A DNA stretch of 64,000 nucleotides, from contig CAVQZG010000017.1 in NCBI GenBank assembly GCA_963718305.1, positions 382,927 through 446,926 of the forward strand, read 5' to 3'. Below are positions 7,599 to 15,696 of the stretch, piece by piece. The notes under the pieces were generated by a model. The model did not search any database and was not told the origin of the DNA. It saw nothing but the letters and a program-made list of their open reading frames with translations. The DNA comes from RYN-230 sp963718305 (GTDB lineage: Bacteria; Actinomycetota; Actinomycetes; Streptosporangiales; Streptosporangiaceae). Position numbers and translations under genes: made by a program. Positions within the stretch are counted from its first letter, which is position 1. Every line of letters starts with the position of its first letter.

Positions 7599-8909
7599 AT
7601 GAGCAAGATCATCATCACCGGCGGCACGGTACTGACCATCAACGACGCCGACGACGTCCACTTCGGCGGGCACGTGGTGCTGGACGGCGACCGCATCGCC
7701 GCGGTCGGCGAGGGCCCCTACCCCGGCCCGGCCGGCGACGGTGACCAGGTCATCGACGCCTCCGGCAAGATCGTCATGCCCGGCCTGGTCGACCTGCACT
7801 ACCACACCGCGATCGCCAAGGGCTTCAGCGACCACCTGCCGCTCTGGGAGTACCTGGACGCCTGCTGGTACCCGTTCATCCGCACCCTGGACGCCGAGGC
7901 CGCCTACTGGTCCGCGGCCGCGAGCTACCTCGAGTCGATCAAGTGCGGGGTCACCACGGTCAACGACATGTACCGGCGGCTGCCCGACCTGGGCCGGGCC
8001 GCGCACGACATCGGCATCCGGGCGGTGCTGTCCAATGACGTGGCGCTGCCCGAGCACAACCTGGACACCCTGCAGGACAACAAGGACGCCTACGACGCCG
8101 TGCACGGCCTGGGCGACGGCCGGATCGAGGTCTACGTCGGGATCGAGTGGCTGCCGCTGGCCTCCCCCGAACTGCTCCGCGACGCCCGCGCCCTGGCCGA
8201 CGAACTCGGCACCGGCATCCACATCCACCTGAACGAGTCGCTCACCGAGGTGGAGAACAGCAAGGAACGGTTCGGCCGCCGGCCCACCGAGGTGGCCTAC
8301 GACGCCGGGCTGCTCGGCCCGGACTGCGTGGCCGCGCACTGCGTCTGGCTGTCCGACACCGAGATCGCGCTGATGCGCGAGACGCACACCCAGATCTCGC
8401 ACAATCCCAGCTCTAACGCCAAGCTCGGCAACGGGATCGCCCGGCTGCCGGAAATGCTGGGCGCCGGACTGAATGTGGGCCTCGGTCACGATGCCGCCGA
8501 GTGCAACAACAGCCGGGATGCGTTCGAGGTGATGAAGTTCGCGTCGCTGGTGCACCGGGCCAACCGGGTGGATGCCAGCCTGATGCAGGCGCCGTCCGTG
8601 GTCCGGATGGCCACCCGCAACGGCTCGGCCGCGCTGAAGCATGACACCGGCGAGCTGACTCCCGGCCGCAAGGCTGACGTCATCCTGGTGGACACCCAGA
8701 ACCCGATGTTCACCCCGCTGATGCCCGGCGACAAGGCGCACATCTACTCCCACCTGGTCTTCGCCGCGAACGGCAGCGCGGTGGACACCACGATCGTGGA
8801 CGGGAAGATCCTGATGGCCGGCCGCCAGCTGCTCACCATGGACGAGCGGCAGATCCTGTCCGAGGCCAACGAGGGCTTCCTGCGCACGCTCAAGCAGATC
8901 CGCTCGTAA
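7599..8909 (+). CDS. ATZ/TRZ-type amidohydrolase (second of a tandem pair)
   Basis: 436 residues, same length and same motifs as its neighbour at 6241: DLHYHTAIAKG, IHIHLNES, AHCVWL, SHNPSSNAKLGNG, GLGHDAAECN. GGAG (7588-7591) lies 7 nt before the ATG. The two genes align with a constant offset (1364 bp at both places checked). Identity is uneven: near-perfect over 6661-6859 against 8025-8223, lower in the N-terminal quarter, which contains part of the pocket (LWEYLDACWYPF here, LLESLEEFWYPS in the partner). Both products may take related substrates or act at two steps. The two could also form a mixed oligomer; that is speculation. Confidence 0.9.
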   Translation: MSKIIITGGTVLTINDADDVHFGGHVVLDGDRIAAVGEGPYPGPAGDGDQVIDASGKIVMPGLVDLHYHTAIAKGFSDHLPLWEYLDACWYPFIRTLDAEAAYWSAAASYLESIKCGVTTVNDMYRRLPDLGRAAHDIGIRAVLSNDVALPEHNLDTLQDNKDAYDAVHGLGDGRIEVYVGIEWLPLASPELLRDARALADELGTGIHIHLNESLTEVENSKERFGRRPTEVAYDAGLLGPDCVAAHCVWLSDTEIALMRETHTQISHNPSSNAKLGNGIARLPEMLGAGLNVGLGHDAAECNNSRDAFEVMKFASLVHRANRVDASLMQAPSVVRMATRNGSAALKHDTGELTPGRKADVILVDTQNPMFTPLMPGDKAHIYSHLVFAANGSAVDTTIVDGKILMAGRQLLTMDERQILSEANEGFLRTLKQIRS

Positions 8910-8924
8910 CCCCGGGACCGGCCG

Positions 8925-9935
8925 ATGCAGATCGACGCGCACACGCACATCCTCAGCCTGGCGCAGGACGCGGAGTTCACCACCGAGTACGGCCGCGAGG
9001 GCTCGCTGTGCATCTACCGCAGCCTGGGCCTGCTGCCCTCGCACCGGCCGCCGACCGAAGAGGAATGGGAGGCCAGCGGGTACAGCCGGAAGGGCTTCCC
9101 GGTCATCGGGCCGGACGAGTCGGTCCGCGACCATCCCGGCTTCGACAAGATCGTGATCCTGGCGGTGTCCCCGCAGTTCCTGGACGGCGAGCTGATCGGG
9201 ACCGTGGACACCTACGGCATCACCGGCGTGCCCGGGCCGCCGACCCCGGAGAAGTGCAACGACTACATCGCCGCGATCGCCGCGGCCCAGCCGGACACGT
9301 TCATCGGGTACGCGTCGGTCAACCCCGGCTACCGTGGCCCGGCCGCCGCGGTCCGCGAGCTGGAGCGGGCCGTGCGCGACCTGGGCCTGCAGGGCCTCAA
9401 GCTCTACCCGATGTACCAGGACTGGTCCCCCGCCGACCCGGTGATCGCCTTCCCGGTGTTCGAGAAGGCCCAGGAACTCGGCATCCCGGTGATGGTGCAC
9501 CAGGCCGGCTCGACCCGGATCGACGCCCGGATGGAGTACGCCCGCCCGGCGCTGCTGGACGCGGCCGGACGGCACTTCCGGGAGCTGCGGCTCACGATCG
9601 CGCACTGCGGGCTGCCCTGGGTGGACGAGGCCATGTTCATGCTGACCAAGCACCCGAACTTCTACGCCGAGCTGAGCTACCACATCGCCAGCGTGACCAC
9701 CGAGGAACTGCTCCGCTTCCTGGTGCACGCGGAGGCGTCCTTCGTCCCGCTGGAGAAGCTGTTCTTCGGCACCGACTACCCGGGGTTCCTGTACGACCCG
9801 GTGAAGCTGCGGGCCAAGCTCCTGGCCGTGAACGAGCACGCCGGCCGGGTCGGCTGCGCCCCCATCCCCCAGGCCAAGCTGGACGGCATCCTGGGCGACA
9901 ACTACGCCCGCATGCTCGGCCTGACCCCCGCCTGA
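8925..9935 (+). CDS. Amidohydrolase family 2 (ACMSD-like) metal-dependent hydrolase/decarboxylase
   Basis: 336 residues. It has the amidohydrolase-2 pattern: DAHTHIL at the N terminus (HxH), MVHQAGS (His near 193), IAHCGLPW (His near 227) and FFGTDYPG (metal Asp near 285). Relatives include aminocarboxymuconate semialdehyde decarboxylase, resorcylate decarboxylases and 4-sulfomuconolactone hydrolase, so either decarboxylation or hydrolysis is possible. It follows the amidohydrolase pair by 15 nt and is the last gene of the plus-strand operon. A long insertion (residues 20-70, RSLGLLPSHRPPTEEEWEAS) precedes the barrel core and may shape the active site. Confidence 0.88.
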   Translation: MQIDAHTHILSLAQDAEFTTEYGREGSLCIYRSLGLLPSHRPPTEEEWEASGYSRKGFPVIGPDESVRDHPGFDKIVILAVSPQFLDGELIGTVDTYGITGVPGPPTPEKCNDYIAAIAAAQPDTFIGYASVNPGYRGPAAAVRELERAVRDLGLQGLKLYPMYQDWSPADPVIAFPVFEKAQELGIPVMVHQAGSTRIDARMEYARPALLDAAGRHFRELRLTIAHCGLPWVDEAMFMLTKHPNFYAELSYHIASVTTEELLRFLVHAEASFVPLEKLFFGTDYPGFLYDPVKLRAKLLAVNEHAGRVGCAPIPQAKLDGILGDNYARMLGLTPA

Positions 9936-9991
9936 CCCCCACCGTTCCTACCGGCCCCACCGGCCCAGCCCAGCCCGGGCCCCAGCCGGCC

Positions 9992-10039
9992 GTGATCATG
10001 GGGTTGCTGGGCCTCCAGCACCAGTAACACCATGATCAC
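9992..10039. terminator. Inverted repeat between convergent genes, probable bidirectional terminator
   Basis: GTGATCATGG (from 9992) pairs with CCATGATCAC (to 10039). Inner bases GTT and CTGG pair imperfectly with CCAG and AAC. It lies between the ends of the plus-strand operon (9935) and the minus-strand amidohydrolase (10055). There is no T-tract. Its outer arm GTGATCATGGG recurs in the hairpin at 29263-29308, so it may be a repeat family of this genome used as a terminator. Confidence 0.6.
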
Positions 10040-10054
10040 GGGCGGCCAGAGGGG

Positions 10055-11476
10055 TTAGAGCACTGGCCAGGCGGGCGCGGGGTCGATGCCGATCTCGGCC
10101 AGGACGCGGCGGTTGATCTGCTCGACCTGCTCGCGCAGCTCGCCTTCGTCCACCCGGGTCAGCTTCTTGTGGTCGAGCAGGACGTCGCCGCCGACCAGGA
10201 CGGTGTCCACCGAGTGGCCGGTCACGCCGTAGACCAGGTTGGCCACCGGGTTGTGCAGCGGCCGCCAGTCGAAGTCCGCGGTGTCGAACACCACCAGGTC
10301 GGCCTGCTTGCCCGGCTCCAGCGAACCGGTCTCGTCGTGCATCCACAGCGCGGTCGCGCCGCTGATCGTGGCCATCTCCACGGCCTGCTCGGCGGTGACC
10401 GCCCGGGGGTCGCGCCGGGCGTCCCGGGGCAGCAGCGCGGCCAGCTGCATCGACCGGCAGATGTCGGTGTGGTTGGAGACGTTCTCGGCGTCGGTGCCCA
10501 GCGCCATGGGCACCCCGGCGGCGAGCAGCTCGGGCCATTTGCCGGTCTGCGTGGTGCCCTTGGCCAGCTTGAGCGCGGACGAGGGGTTCTGCGAGATCCG
10601 CGCGCCCGCGTCGGCCACGAACCGCACGTCCCGGTCATCCAGGCTGGTCATGTGGTTGAGCAGGGTGCGCTCGTTGAGCGCGCCGATCTCGTGCATGTGC
10701 TCCACCGGGCGGTGCCCGAAGGTGGCCAGCTCCAGCTCGACCTCGCGCTCGCTGGTCGACTTGTGCAGCACGAACAGGGACTCCGCGTCCCGGGCCAGCT
10801 CGGCGGCGCCCCGGTTGAGCTCGTCGGAGCAGGTGCCCACGCCCTCGATGGTGACCGCGTCCCTGATCCGCGGATGGCCGAACTTGCGGACCTGATCGAT
10901 CCCGTCGGCCAGCCGGCGCAGCGCGGTCTTCGCGTCCATCCGCAGCCAGTCGGGCAGGTCCGCCGGGCCGGCCGGGCCGGCCTGGTCCCAGGTCCACGGG
11001 CCGGTCCGGGCCCGGATCCCGGACGAGGCCAGCGCCTCCAGCACGGCGTCCAGGTGGTTGACGCCCGGCTCCTCGAACAGGGTCGTGCCGAAGCGGATCA
11101 TCTCCGCGGCGGCGTGCTGCGCGTGCACGTACATGTCCTGCTCGGTCAGGGCGGCGAAGGACGGGTAGATGAACTGGCGCAGCGCGTCCAGGGTCTGGCC
11201 GCCTTCCGGCATCGCGCCCTTGGCGCAGCACAGCAGGTGCCGGTGCCCGTTCACCAGGCCCGGGGTGATCACGCCGTCGGGGGCGTCGATGAGCCGCCGG
11301 GGCGCGTACCGGGTGAGCAGGTCCGCCCGCTGGCCCACCTCGACGATGACCCCGGCGTCGATGGCCACCGCGCCCGCCCGGTACATCTCCCGCTGCGGGT
11401 TCATGGTGAGCAGCCAGCCGCCGGCCACGACCGTATCGACCGCTGTAGGCTCGGCAGAGCCCACGCCGTCGCCCAT
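10055..11476 (-). CDS. ATZ/TRZ-type amidohydrolase (third, divergent copy)
   Basis: 473 residues. GGGAGG (11484-11489) lies 7 nt before the ATG at 11476. Motifs: VNGHRHLLCC (HxH), LHKSTSE, LNHMT, SQNPSSALKLAKG and GTDAENVSNH, all as in the cytosine/atrazine deaminase group. It is clearly a different subgroup from the tandem pair (HRH instead of HYH, longer N terminus, TWDQ insertion near 140). The promoter carries one copy of the GATCTCAGAT element only a few bases above the ribosome-binding site, so it should belong to the GntR regulon. Deamination or ring hydrolysis of a nitrogen heterocycle is the likely role. Confidence 0.9.
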   Translation of the reverse strand: MGDGVGSAEPTAVDTVVAGGWLLTMNPQREMYRAGAVAIDAGVIVEVGQRADLLTRYAPRRLIDAPDGVITPGLVNGHRHLLCCAKGAMPEGGQTLDALRQFIYPSFAALTEQDMYVHAQHAAAEMIRFGTTLFEEPGVNHLDAVLEALASSGIRARTGPWTWDQAGPAGPADLPDWLRMDAKTALRRLADGIDQVRKFGHPRIRDAVTIEGVGTCSDELNRGAAELARDAESLFVLHKSTSEREVELELATFGHRPVEHMHEIGALNERTLLNHMTSLDDRDVRFVADAGARISQNPSSALKLAKGTTQTGKWPELLAAGVPMALGTDAENVSNHTDICRSMQLAALLPRDARRDPRAVTAEQAVEMATISGATALWMHDETGSLEPGKQADLVVFDTADFDWRPLHNPVANLVYGVTGHSVDTVLVGGDVLLDHKKLTRVDEGELREQVEQINRRVLAEIGIDPAPAWPVL

Positions 11477-11492
11477 GGTGCCTCCCAGATCA

Positions 11493-11507
11493 GATCTCAG
11501 ATCTGAG
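11493..11507 (-). promoter_or_regulatory. Putative GntR operator A
   Basis: GATCTCAGAT at 11493-11502 continues into the 12-bp perfect palindrome CTCAGATCTGAG (11496-11507). It sits directly above the ribosome-binding site of the amidohydrolase at 10055-11476. The same 10-mer occurs at the gntR promoter and at the transporter promoter. Binding by the local GntR protein is inferred from position and repetition. Confidence 0.65.
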
Positions 11508-11629
11508 GCTAGATTGACTGGCGGGGCGAGTCAACGAACCCCGCGTAACCATCGTGTTTCGGACTCATCGGCGTCCAGCGGGAACAGCTGACGTCGGCCC
11601 AGACCTTGACGCACGCGGGCGGCAGAGGG

Positions 11630-11643
11630 TCTGATATCTCATG
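11630..11643 (+). promoter_or_regulatory. Possible degenerate GntR operator D in front of the tenA-like gene
   Basis: TCTGATATCTCATG matches the centre of the gntR-promoter palindrome (TCTGAGATCTCAGA) at 11 of 14 positions. It lies 32 bp before the ATG at 11676. The match is imperfect and chance cannot be excluded. Confidence 0.35.
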
Positions 11644-11675
11644 TCTCGGTCGCTGCGCTGGTGGGGAGCCGCCTG

Positions 11676-12365
11676 ATGAGCACCTCGGCCTCGGCGCTGC
11701 TGCGGGAGCGCGGCGCGGCCAGCTGGGCCGCGGCGGTGAGCCACCCGATGGTGGCCGAGATCGGCGCGGGCTCGCTGCCGCACGAGACGTTCCGCTATTA
11801 CTTCGGGCAGAACGTGCTGTATCTCGAGGACTACGCCCGGGCCATTGCCCTGATCATCGGGCGGGCGCCCGACCTGGCCGGCATCACGGTCCTGACCAGG
11901 TTCCTCAGCCAGATCGTGGACACCGAGCTGCCCGCCAACTACGCGTTCCTGGCCCGGCTGGGCGGCCCGGCCCGGCCCGATCCCGCCGCGGTGATGGCGC
12001 CGGCCACCTACGCCTACACCCGCCACCTGCTCGACACGGCGGGGCGGCACGACCTGCCCGCCGGGCTCGCGGCGGTGCTGCCCTGCCAGTGGAGCTACGG
12101 TGAGCTCGCCACCCGCCTGGCCGCGGCCATGCCCGCCGACCCGGTGTACGCGGACTGGATCGCCATGTTCGCCGGGGACGGCTACGACGAGCTGGTGCAG
12201 GCGAGCACGTCCCTGCTCGACCAGCACACCGACGTGACCGACGTGGCCCTGATGACGTCCCTGGCCGCCGTGTTCGACCGCTCCACCCGCTACGAGCTGG
12301 CCTTCTGGGACATGGCCTACTCCCGCGGCGCGGCCGGCTCCCCCGGCGCTCCTGCCGCCCGCTAA
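11676..12365 (+). CDS. TenA-family protein (aminopyrimidine aminohydrolase / thiaminase II type)
   Basis: 229 residues. ATG 11676 has GGGGAG 7 nt upstream. TenA hydrolyses aminomethyl-pyrimidine to hydroxymethyl-pyrimidine (HMP) in thiamin salvage. Aligned from memory to Bacillus TenA, the catalytic Cys135 is Cys137 (LPCQWSYGEL) and Glu205 is Glu207 (YELAFWDMAY). Asp44, which contacts the pyrimidine amino group and ring N, is Asn46 (YFGQNVLYLEDY). The GDWF motif near 165 reads GDGY. So the catalytic pair is kept but base recognition is changed; a 4-oxo (deaminated) or other pyrimidine is possible. It is the only plus-strand gene in this part, converges on the GMC gene with overlapping stops, and lies among GntR sites. 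Confidence 0.85.
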   Translation: MSTSASALLRERGAASWAAAVSHPMVAEIGAGSLPHETFRYYFGQNVLYLEDYARAIALIIGRAPDLAGITVLTRFLSQIVDTELPANYAFLARLGGPARPDPAAVMAPATYAYTRHLLDTAGRHDLPAGLAAVLPCQWSYGELATRLAAAMPADPVYADWIAMFAGDGYDELVQASTSLLDQHTDVTDVALMTSLAAVFDRSTRYELAFWDMAYSRGAAGSPGAPAAR

Positions 12366-13822
12366 GCCTGGCTGGCCGGCTCGCCGCACAGCAGCCGGGC
12401 CGCGCGGTAGCCGATCATCATCGACGCCAGGTTGGTGTTGGCCCGCGGGATGACCGGGAAGACCGAGCAGTCCGCCACGGTCAGCCCCGAGGTGCCGAGC
12501 ACGTCCAGGGCCGGGCTGACCACGGAGCGCAGGTCGGCCGGGTCGCCCATCCGGCAGGTCCCGCAGTGGTGGTTGTAGGTGCCGGCCATCCGCCGGCCCG
12601 CGGCGGCCAGGTCATCCGCCCGCCACCACGCGTCGTCAGGCACCCGGACCAGCCCCTGCGCGGCGAGCTCGTCGATCATGTCCGCGGTGGTGGCCACGAT
12701 CTCGGCCATCCTGGCCGCGTCCTGCTCGTCCGCGAGGTGGCGGACCCGGACCTCGGCCACCCCGCCCGGGGTCAGCGTGACCTCGCCGCGGCTGAGCGGC
12801 GTCATCAGGGCCGCGGTGAACGAGACCTGGGTGGCGGGCACGGACGGGTCGTACGGCCGGGTCTGCCACGGGAAGATCTCCGCCTCCACGTGGTCACCGG
12901 GCAGCTCGTAGCGCAGCAGCGCCCCGCTGACCGGCCGGGCCTCGATCGCGGCCAGGTCGGTCACGTCCACATCGAGCAGGCACCACGGGTGGTCCTGCAG
13001 GTTCGCGCCGACCCCGTCGAGCCGGGACACCAGCCGGGCCCCGGCGTGCCGCACCATGGTTTCCGGTCCGATGCCGGAATTCATGAGCAGCAACGAAGAC
13101 CCGAACGCGCCCGCGCACACGACCACGCGGTCGGCGTAGAGGCGCTGCTGACCCTCCGGGCCGACCACCTCGGCACCGGCACACCGCGTCCCGTCGAAGA
13201 GCAGCCTGATGGCCTGGGTGCCGGTGCGCACGTCCACGCCGGGGCGGACCAGCGGCAGGACGGCGGCGTGCGTGCCCCAGCGCCCCTCATCCTTGCGGTT
13301 GGTCGGCCACACCCCGATGCCGAGCGCCCCGGGCGCGTTGTGGTCGGCGGCGGCGGGGTAGCCGCGCTGCGCGCACAGCGCGATGAGCGCCTCGTCGAGC
13401 GGGCCGGGGGCAAGCCGGGTGATGGGGATGGGCCCGGCCGCGCCGTGGTACTCCGCCTCGCCGAACTGCTGGTCGGACTCGATAGCCCGGAAGCCGTCCA
13501 GGCAGTCCCGCCAGGACCAGCCGGGCACCCCCCAGCCGTCGAAGTCCCACGGCTGGCCGCGCAGGGCCGCGGCCGAGTTGACCGTGGACCCGCCGCCGGT
13601 ACCGCGGCCCTGGGGCAGGTCCAGGCCGGTGTCCGCGTCGGTGTAGTGGTAGTAGCAGTCGTCGGGCAGCAGGTAGTCGTAGAGCATCCAGCGCGGCGGC
13701 GGCGTGCCCGGGTCCGGCCCGGCCTCGACCACGGTGACCGAGGCCGCGTCCTTCAGGCCGAGCGCGCAGAACAGGCCGGCCGCGCCGGCCCCGATGATGA
13801 GGACGTCCGGGCGGCCGCTCAC
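12362..13822 (-). CDS. GMC-family FAD-dependent alcohol oxidoreductase
   Basis: 486 residues. The N-terminal Rossmann motif is IGAGAAGLFCALGL followed by the ribose-binding Glu (VVEAGPDPG). GRGTGGGSTVNSA is the GMC signature 1 region, and AFGSSLLLMNSGIGP is signature 2. The catalytic pair is in the C-terminal motifs NHHCGTCRMG (His) and PRANTNLASMMIG (Asn). The family oxidises primary alcohols such as choline, glucose, aryl alcohols and pyridoxine to aldehydes. Here it would suit oxidation of a hydroxymethyl side chain on a pyrimidine. It shares an ATGA overlap with gntR upstream, so the regulator and the enzyme are co-transcribed from operator B. Confidence 0.9.
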   Translation of the reverse strand: MSGRPDVLIIGAGAAGLFCALGLKDAASVTVVEAGPDPGTPPPRWMLYDYLLPDDCYYHYTDADTGLDLPQGRGTGGGSTVNSAAALRGQPWDFDGWGVPGWSWRDCLDGFRAIESDQQFGEAEYHGAAGPIPITRLAPGPLDEALIALCAQRGYPAAADHNAPGALGIGVWPTNRKDEGRWGTHAAVLPLVRPGVDVRTGTQAIRLLFDGTRCAGAEVVGPEGQQRLYADRVVVCAGAFGSSLLLMNSGIGPETMVRHAGARLVSRLDGVGANLQDHPWCLLDVDVTDLAAIEARPVSGALLRYELPGDHVEAEIFPWQTRPYDPSVPATQVSFTAALMTPLSRGEVTLTPGGVAEVRVRHLADEQDAARMAEIVATTADMIDELAAQGLVRVPDDAWWRADDLAAAGRRMAGTYNHHCGTCRMGDPADLRSVVSPALDVLGTSGLTVADCSVFPVIPRANTNLASMMIGYRAARLLCGEPASQA

Positions 13823-14505
13823 GGGCGGCCCGCGACCGATTCCGGGTCGAGGTTGGCCAGCTGGTCGGCCATGACCGACAGGATGTGCTGGCGCATCAGG
13901 GTCTCCGCGCGCTGCCCGTCACGCTGGACGATGGCCTCGTAGATGCCCTGGTGCTCCCGGACCGACGTGCCCATCCGGCCGGGGATGGCCACGGTCAGGC
14001 GGCCGATGCGGATCACGTGATCCCGGATGTTGTTCAGCATGGCGGTGATCCTGCTGTTCTTCGACTGGGCGTACAGGACCACATCGAACTCATCCAGCAG
14101 CGCCGCGAGCCGGTCGGAGTCACCAGCCCCGAACGCCGCCGCGCTGTCCCGGACGATGCGGGACAGGGCGGCCAGATCCTCGGTCGCGATGTTCAGCGCG
14201 GCCTCCCGCGCGCACAGCCCCTCCAGCAGTTCCCGCACCTCGTAGATCTCACGCAGGTCCTGGCGGCTGTACCCGCCGACGACCGCGCTGCGGTACGGGG
14301 CGATCTCGACGAAGCCGTCCTTCTCCAGCCGGACGAACGCCTCACGGAGCGGGGTCTTGCTGACCCCGAACCGGGCGGCGAGCTCGGCCTCGCGGAGCAG
14401 GTACCCCGGCGGCAGCTTGGCCGACACGATCTCCTGCCGGAGCTTCAGGTAAACCGAGTCCTTCAGCTGGCGATGCTCGACGCCATCAACGGGCGCGCTG
14501 GTCAT
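13819..14505 (-). CDS. GntR-family regulator, FCD (FadR) subgroup; probable local repressor
   Basis: 228 residues from the ATG at 14505, which has GGAGG 5 nt upstream; an in-frame ATG at 14517 has no such site. Residues 12-80 form the winged helix (QEIVSAKLPPGYLLREAELA, FGVSKTPLREAFVRLEKDG). Residues 95-220 form the FCD ligand domain, with the usual Asp/His metal set visible in LLDEFDVVLY, REHQGIYEAI and MRQHIL. The ligand is probably an acid or pathway intermediate bound through that metal. It is followed immediately by the GMC gene (ATGA). Its own promoter carries the perfect palindrome of operator B, consistent with autoregulation. Confidence 0.93.
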   Translation of the reverse strand: MTSAPVDGVEHRQLKDSVYLKLRQEIVSAKLPPGYLLREAELAARFGVSKTPLREAFVRLEKDGFVEIAPYRSAVVGGYSRQDLREIYEVRELLEGLCAREAALNIATEDLAALSRIVRDSAAAFGAGDSDRLAALLDEFDVVLYAQSKNSRITAMLNNIRDHVIRIGRLTVAIPGRMGTSVREHQGIYEAIVQRDGQRAETLMRQHILSVMADQLANLDPESVAGRP

Positions 14506-14528
14506 AACCGCCTCCATGGCGGGACACC

Positions 14529-14557
14529 GCCGCCCGGTGGGGTTGCCACCGGGCGGC
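14529..14557 (-). terminator. Perfect 12-bp hairpin between the transporter operon and gntR
   Basis: GCCGCCCGGTGG (14529-14540), loop GGTTG, CCACCGGGCGGC (14546-14557). It lies downstream of operator B and 23 nt before the gntR start, so it is inside the gntR leader if transcription starts near operator B. It could stop read-through from the transporter operon, act as an attenuator, or affect translation of gntR. There is no T-tract after it. Confidence 0.6.
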
Positions 14558-14575
14558 CAGTCCGCACTACGAGCA

Positions 14576-14591
14576 ATCTGAGATCTCAGAT
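14576..14591 (-). promoter_or_regulatory. Putative GntR operator B (perfect palindrome)
   Basis: ATCTGAGATCTCAGAT is a 16-bp perfect palindrome containing the shared 10-mer GATCTCAGAT (14582-14591). A further half-site-like TATCTCAGG starts at 14595. It is 71 bp upstream of the gntR start. As the most symmetric of the three copies it is the best candidate for the primary autoregulatory site. Confidence 0.7.
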
Positions 14592-14634
14592 TCTATCTCA
14601 GGCAGCTCTCTATCTCCGGCAGAAACTTCGTCCG

Positions 14635-15696
14635 TCAGCTCTTCGGCAGCAGTGACGTGTTCACCACCGACGACGCCTGCACCGGCTTGGTGATGAGCCC
14701 GTCGCTCTTCATCCAGTTGGCGAAGTTCTGCCACTGGCTCAGGCTCATGGCCCCGAACCCGGCCGGGTTCTTCAGCAGCGGCGCGGTCGCGTAGACCATC
14801 TTCTTGAGCAGGGCCGGGCTGTAGCCCTTGGCCACCGGGGTCAGCGCGGCCAGTGCGGCCGCGGGGTTGGCCTGCGCAGCCGCGGCCCCCTGGCCCAGCC
14901 CGGCCAGGAACTCGCGCACCATGGTGCGGTAGGCCGGGTCGCTGGCCAGCTTGGACTTGTTGGCGATGATGACCAGCTCGTCATAGTTGGGCACGCCCTG
15001 CGTGTCCACCGGGTAGACCTTCGGATTCATCCCGGGGTAGGTGCCGAGCTGGATGCCCTCGACGTTCCGGTAGCCGCTGATGATCGCGGCCACCTTGTTG
15101 GACACCATGGCCGGGACCAGGCCCTCGTTGACCGTGACCAGCTTGATCTGGCTCAGCGGCACGTTGTACTTCTTCAGTACCGCCTTGAGCATCTGCGCCG
15201 AGACCGGGTCCCCGTCGGTGCCTACCGTCTTGCCCGCCAGCCCGGCGGGGCCGCTGACCCCGCTCTTGCCGGAGATGATGAGCGAATTCAGCGAGGTCGG
15301 GATCATCGCGGCGACCGCCGCGACGTTCAGGCCGTCAGTGGCCGCGGTGATGGTCTCCGGTTCGTAGGAGATGGCCAGCGGCACCTGGCCCAGGCTGACC
15401 AGCTTCAGCGCGTCCGTGCTGTTCGACGGCGACTGGAAGGTCACGTTCAGGTGCTGCTTGGTGAAGTCGCCGTCCTTCTGGGCCAGGTACAGCGCGAGGT
15501 GATCAGGGTTAGGGAACCAGTCCAGCAGCACCGTGGTATTGGTCATGGCCGTGCCGCTGCTGCTGCTGCTGGTGCTGGAGCCGGAACCGGACGAAGAAGA
15601 CGAACCGCACGCCACGGCGGCCGACATCACCGCCGCGGCTCCGATGATCAGCGCGCCGCGTCTGCGGCCGGTCCGTCGTGCGGTCTTGGGAGTCAC
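14635..15696 (-). CDS. ThiY-like (NMT1/THI5 family) lipoprotein, substrate-binding protein of ABC transporter
   Basis: 353 residues from the GTG at 15696, which overlaps the permease stop (GTGA) and has GAGAGGGGAA just upstream; an ATG at 15717 is in frame but lacks these. It has a twin-Arg/Lys signal peptide with lipobox AVAC followed by a Ser/Gly linker, so it is a membrane-anchored lipoprotein. The mature part starts TTVLLDWFPNPDHLALYLA. The LDW-x-PN-x-x-H pattern is typical of ThiY, which binds formylaminopyrimidine, rather than of the sulfonate binder SsuA. Ligand choice is inferred from that motif and the nearby TenA-like gene. Riboflavin (RibY-type) or another heterocycle remains possible. 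Confidence 0.8.
   Translation of the reverse strand: MTPKTARRTGRRRGALIIGAAAVMSAAVACGSSSSSGSGSSTSSSSSGTAMTNTTVLLDWFPNPDHLALYLAQKDGDFTKQHLNVTFQSPSNSTDALKLVSLGQVPLAISYEPETITAATDGLNVAAVAAMIPTSLNSLIISGKSGVSGPAGLAGKTVGTDGDPVSAQMLKAVLKKYNVPLSQIKLVTVNEGLVPAMVSNKVAAIISGYRNVEGIQLGTYPGMNPKVYPVDTQGVPNYDELVIIANKSKLASDPAYRTMVREFLAGLGQGAAAAQANPAAALAALTPVAKGYSPALLKKMVYATAPLLKNPAGFGAMSLSQWQNFANWMKSDGLITKPVQASSVVNTSLLPKS

Noticed and set aside
7539..9839. 766-codon minus-strand open frame
   Set aside because: Exactly antisense to two amidohydrolase genes and the ACMSD-like gene; no recognisable motif. Shadow.
11490..14600. TPP riboswitch suggested by CTGAGA sequences near the ThiXYZ/TenA-like genes
   Set aside because: The conserved partner segments of a THI box (GGGGTGC-like and ACCTGATC-like) are absent. 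The CTGAGA bases belong to the palindromic GATCTCAGAT operators.
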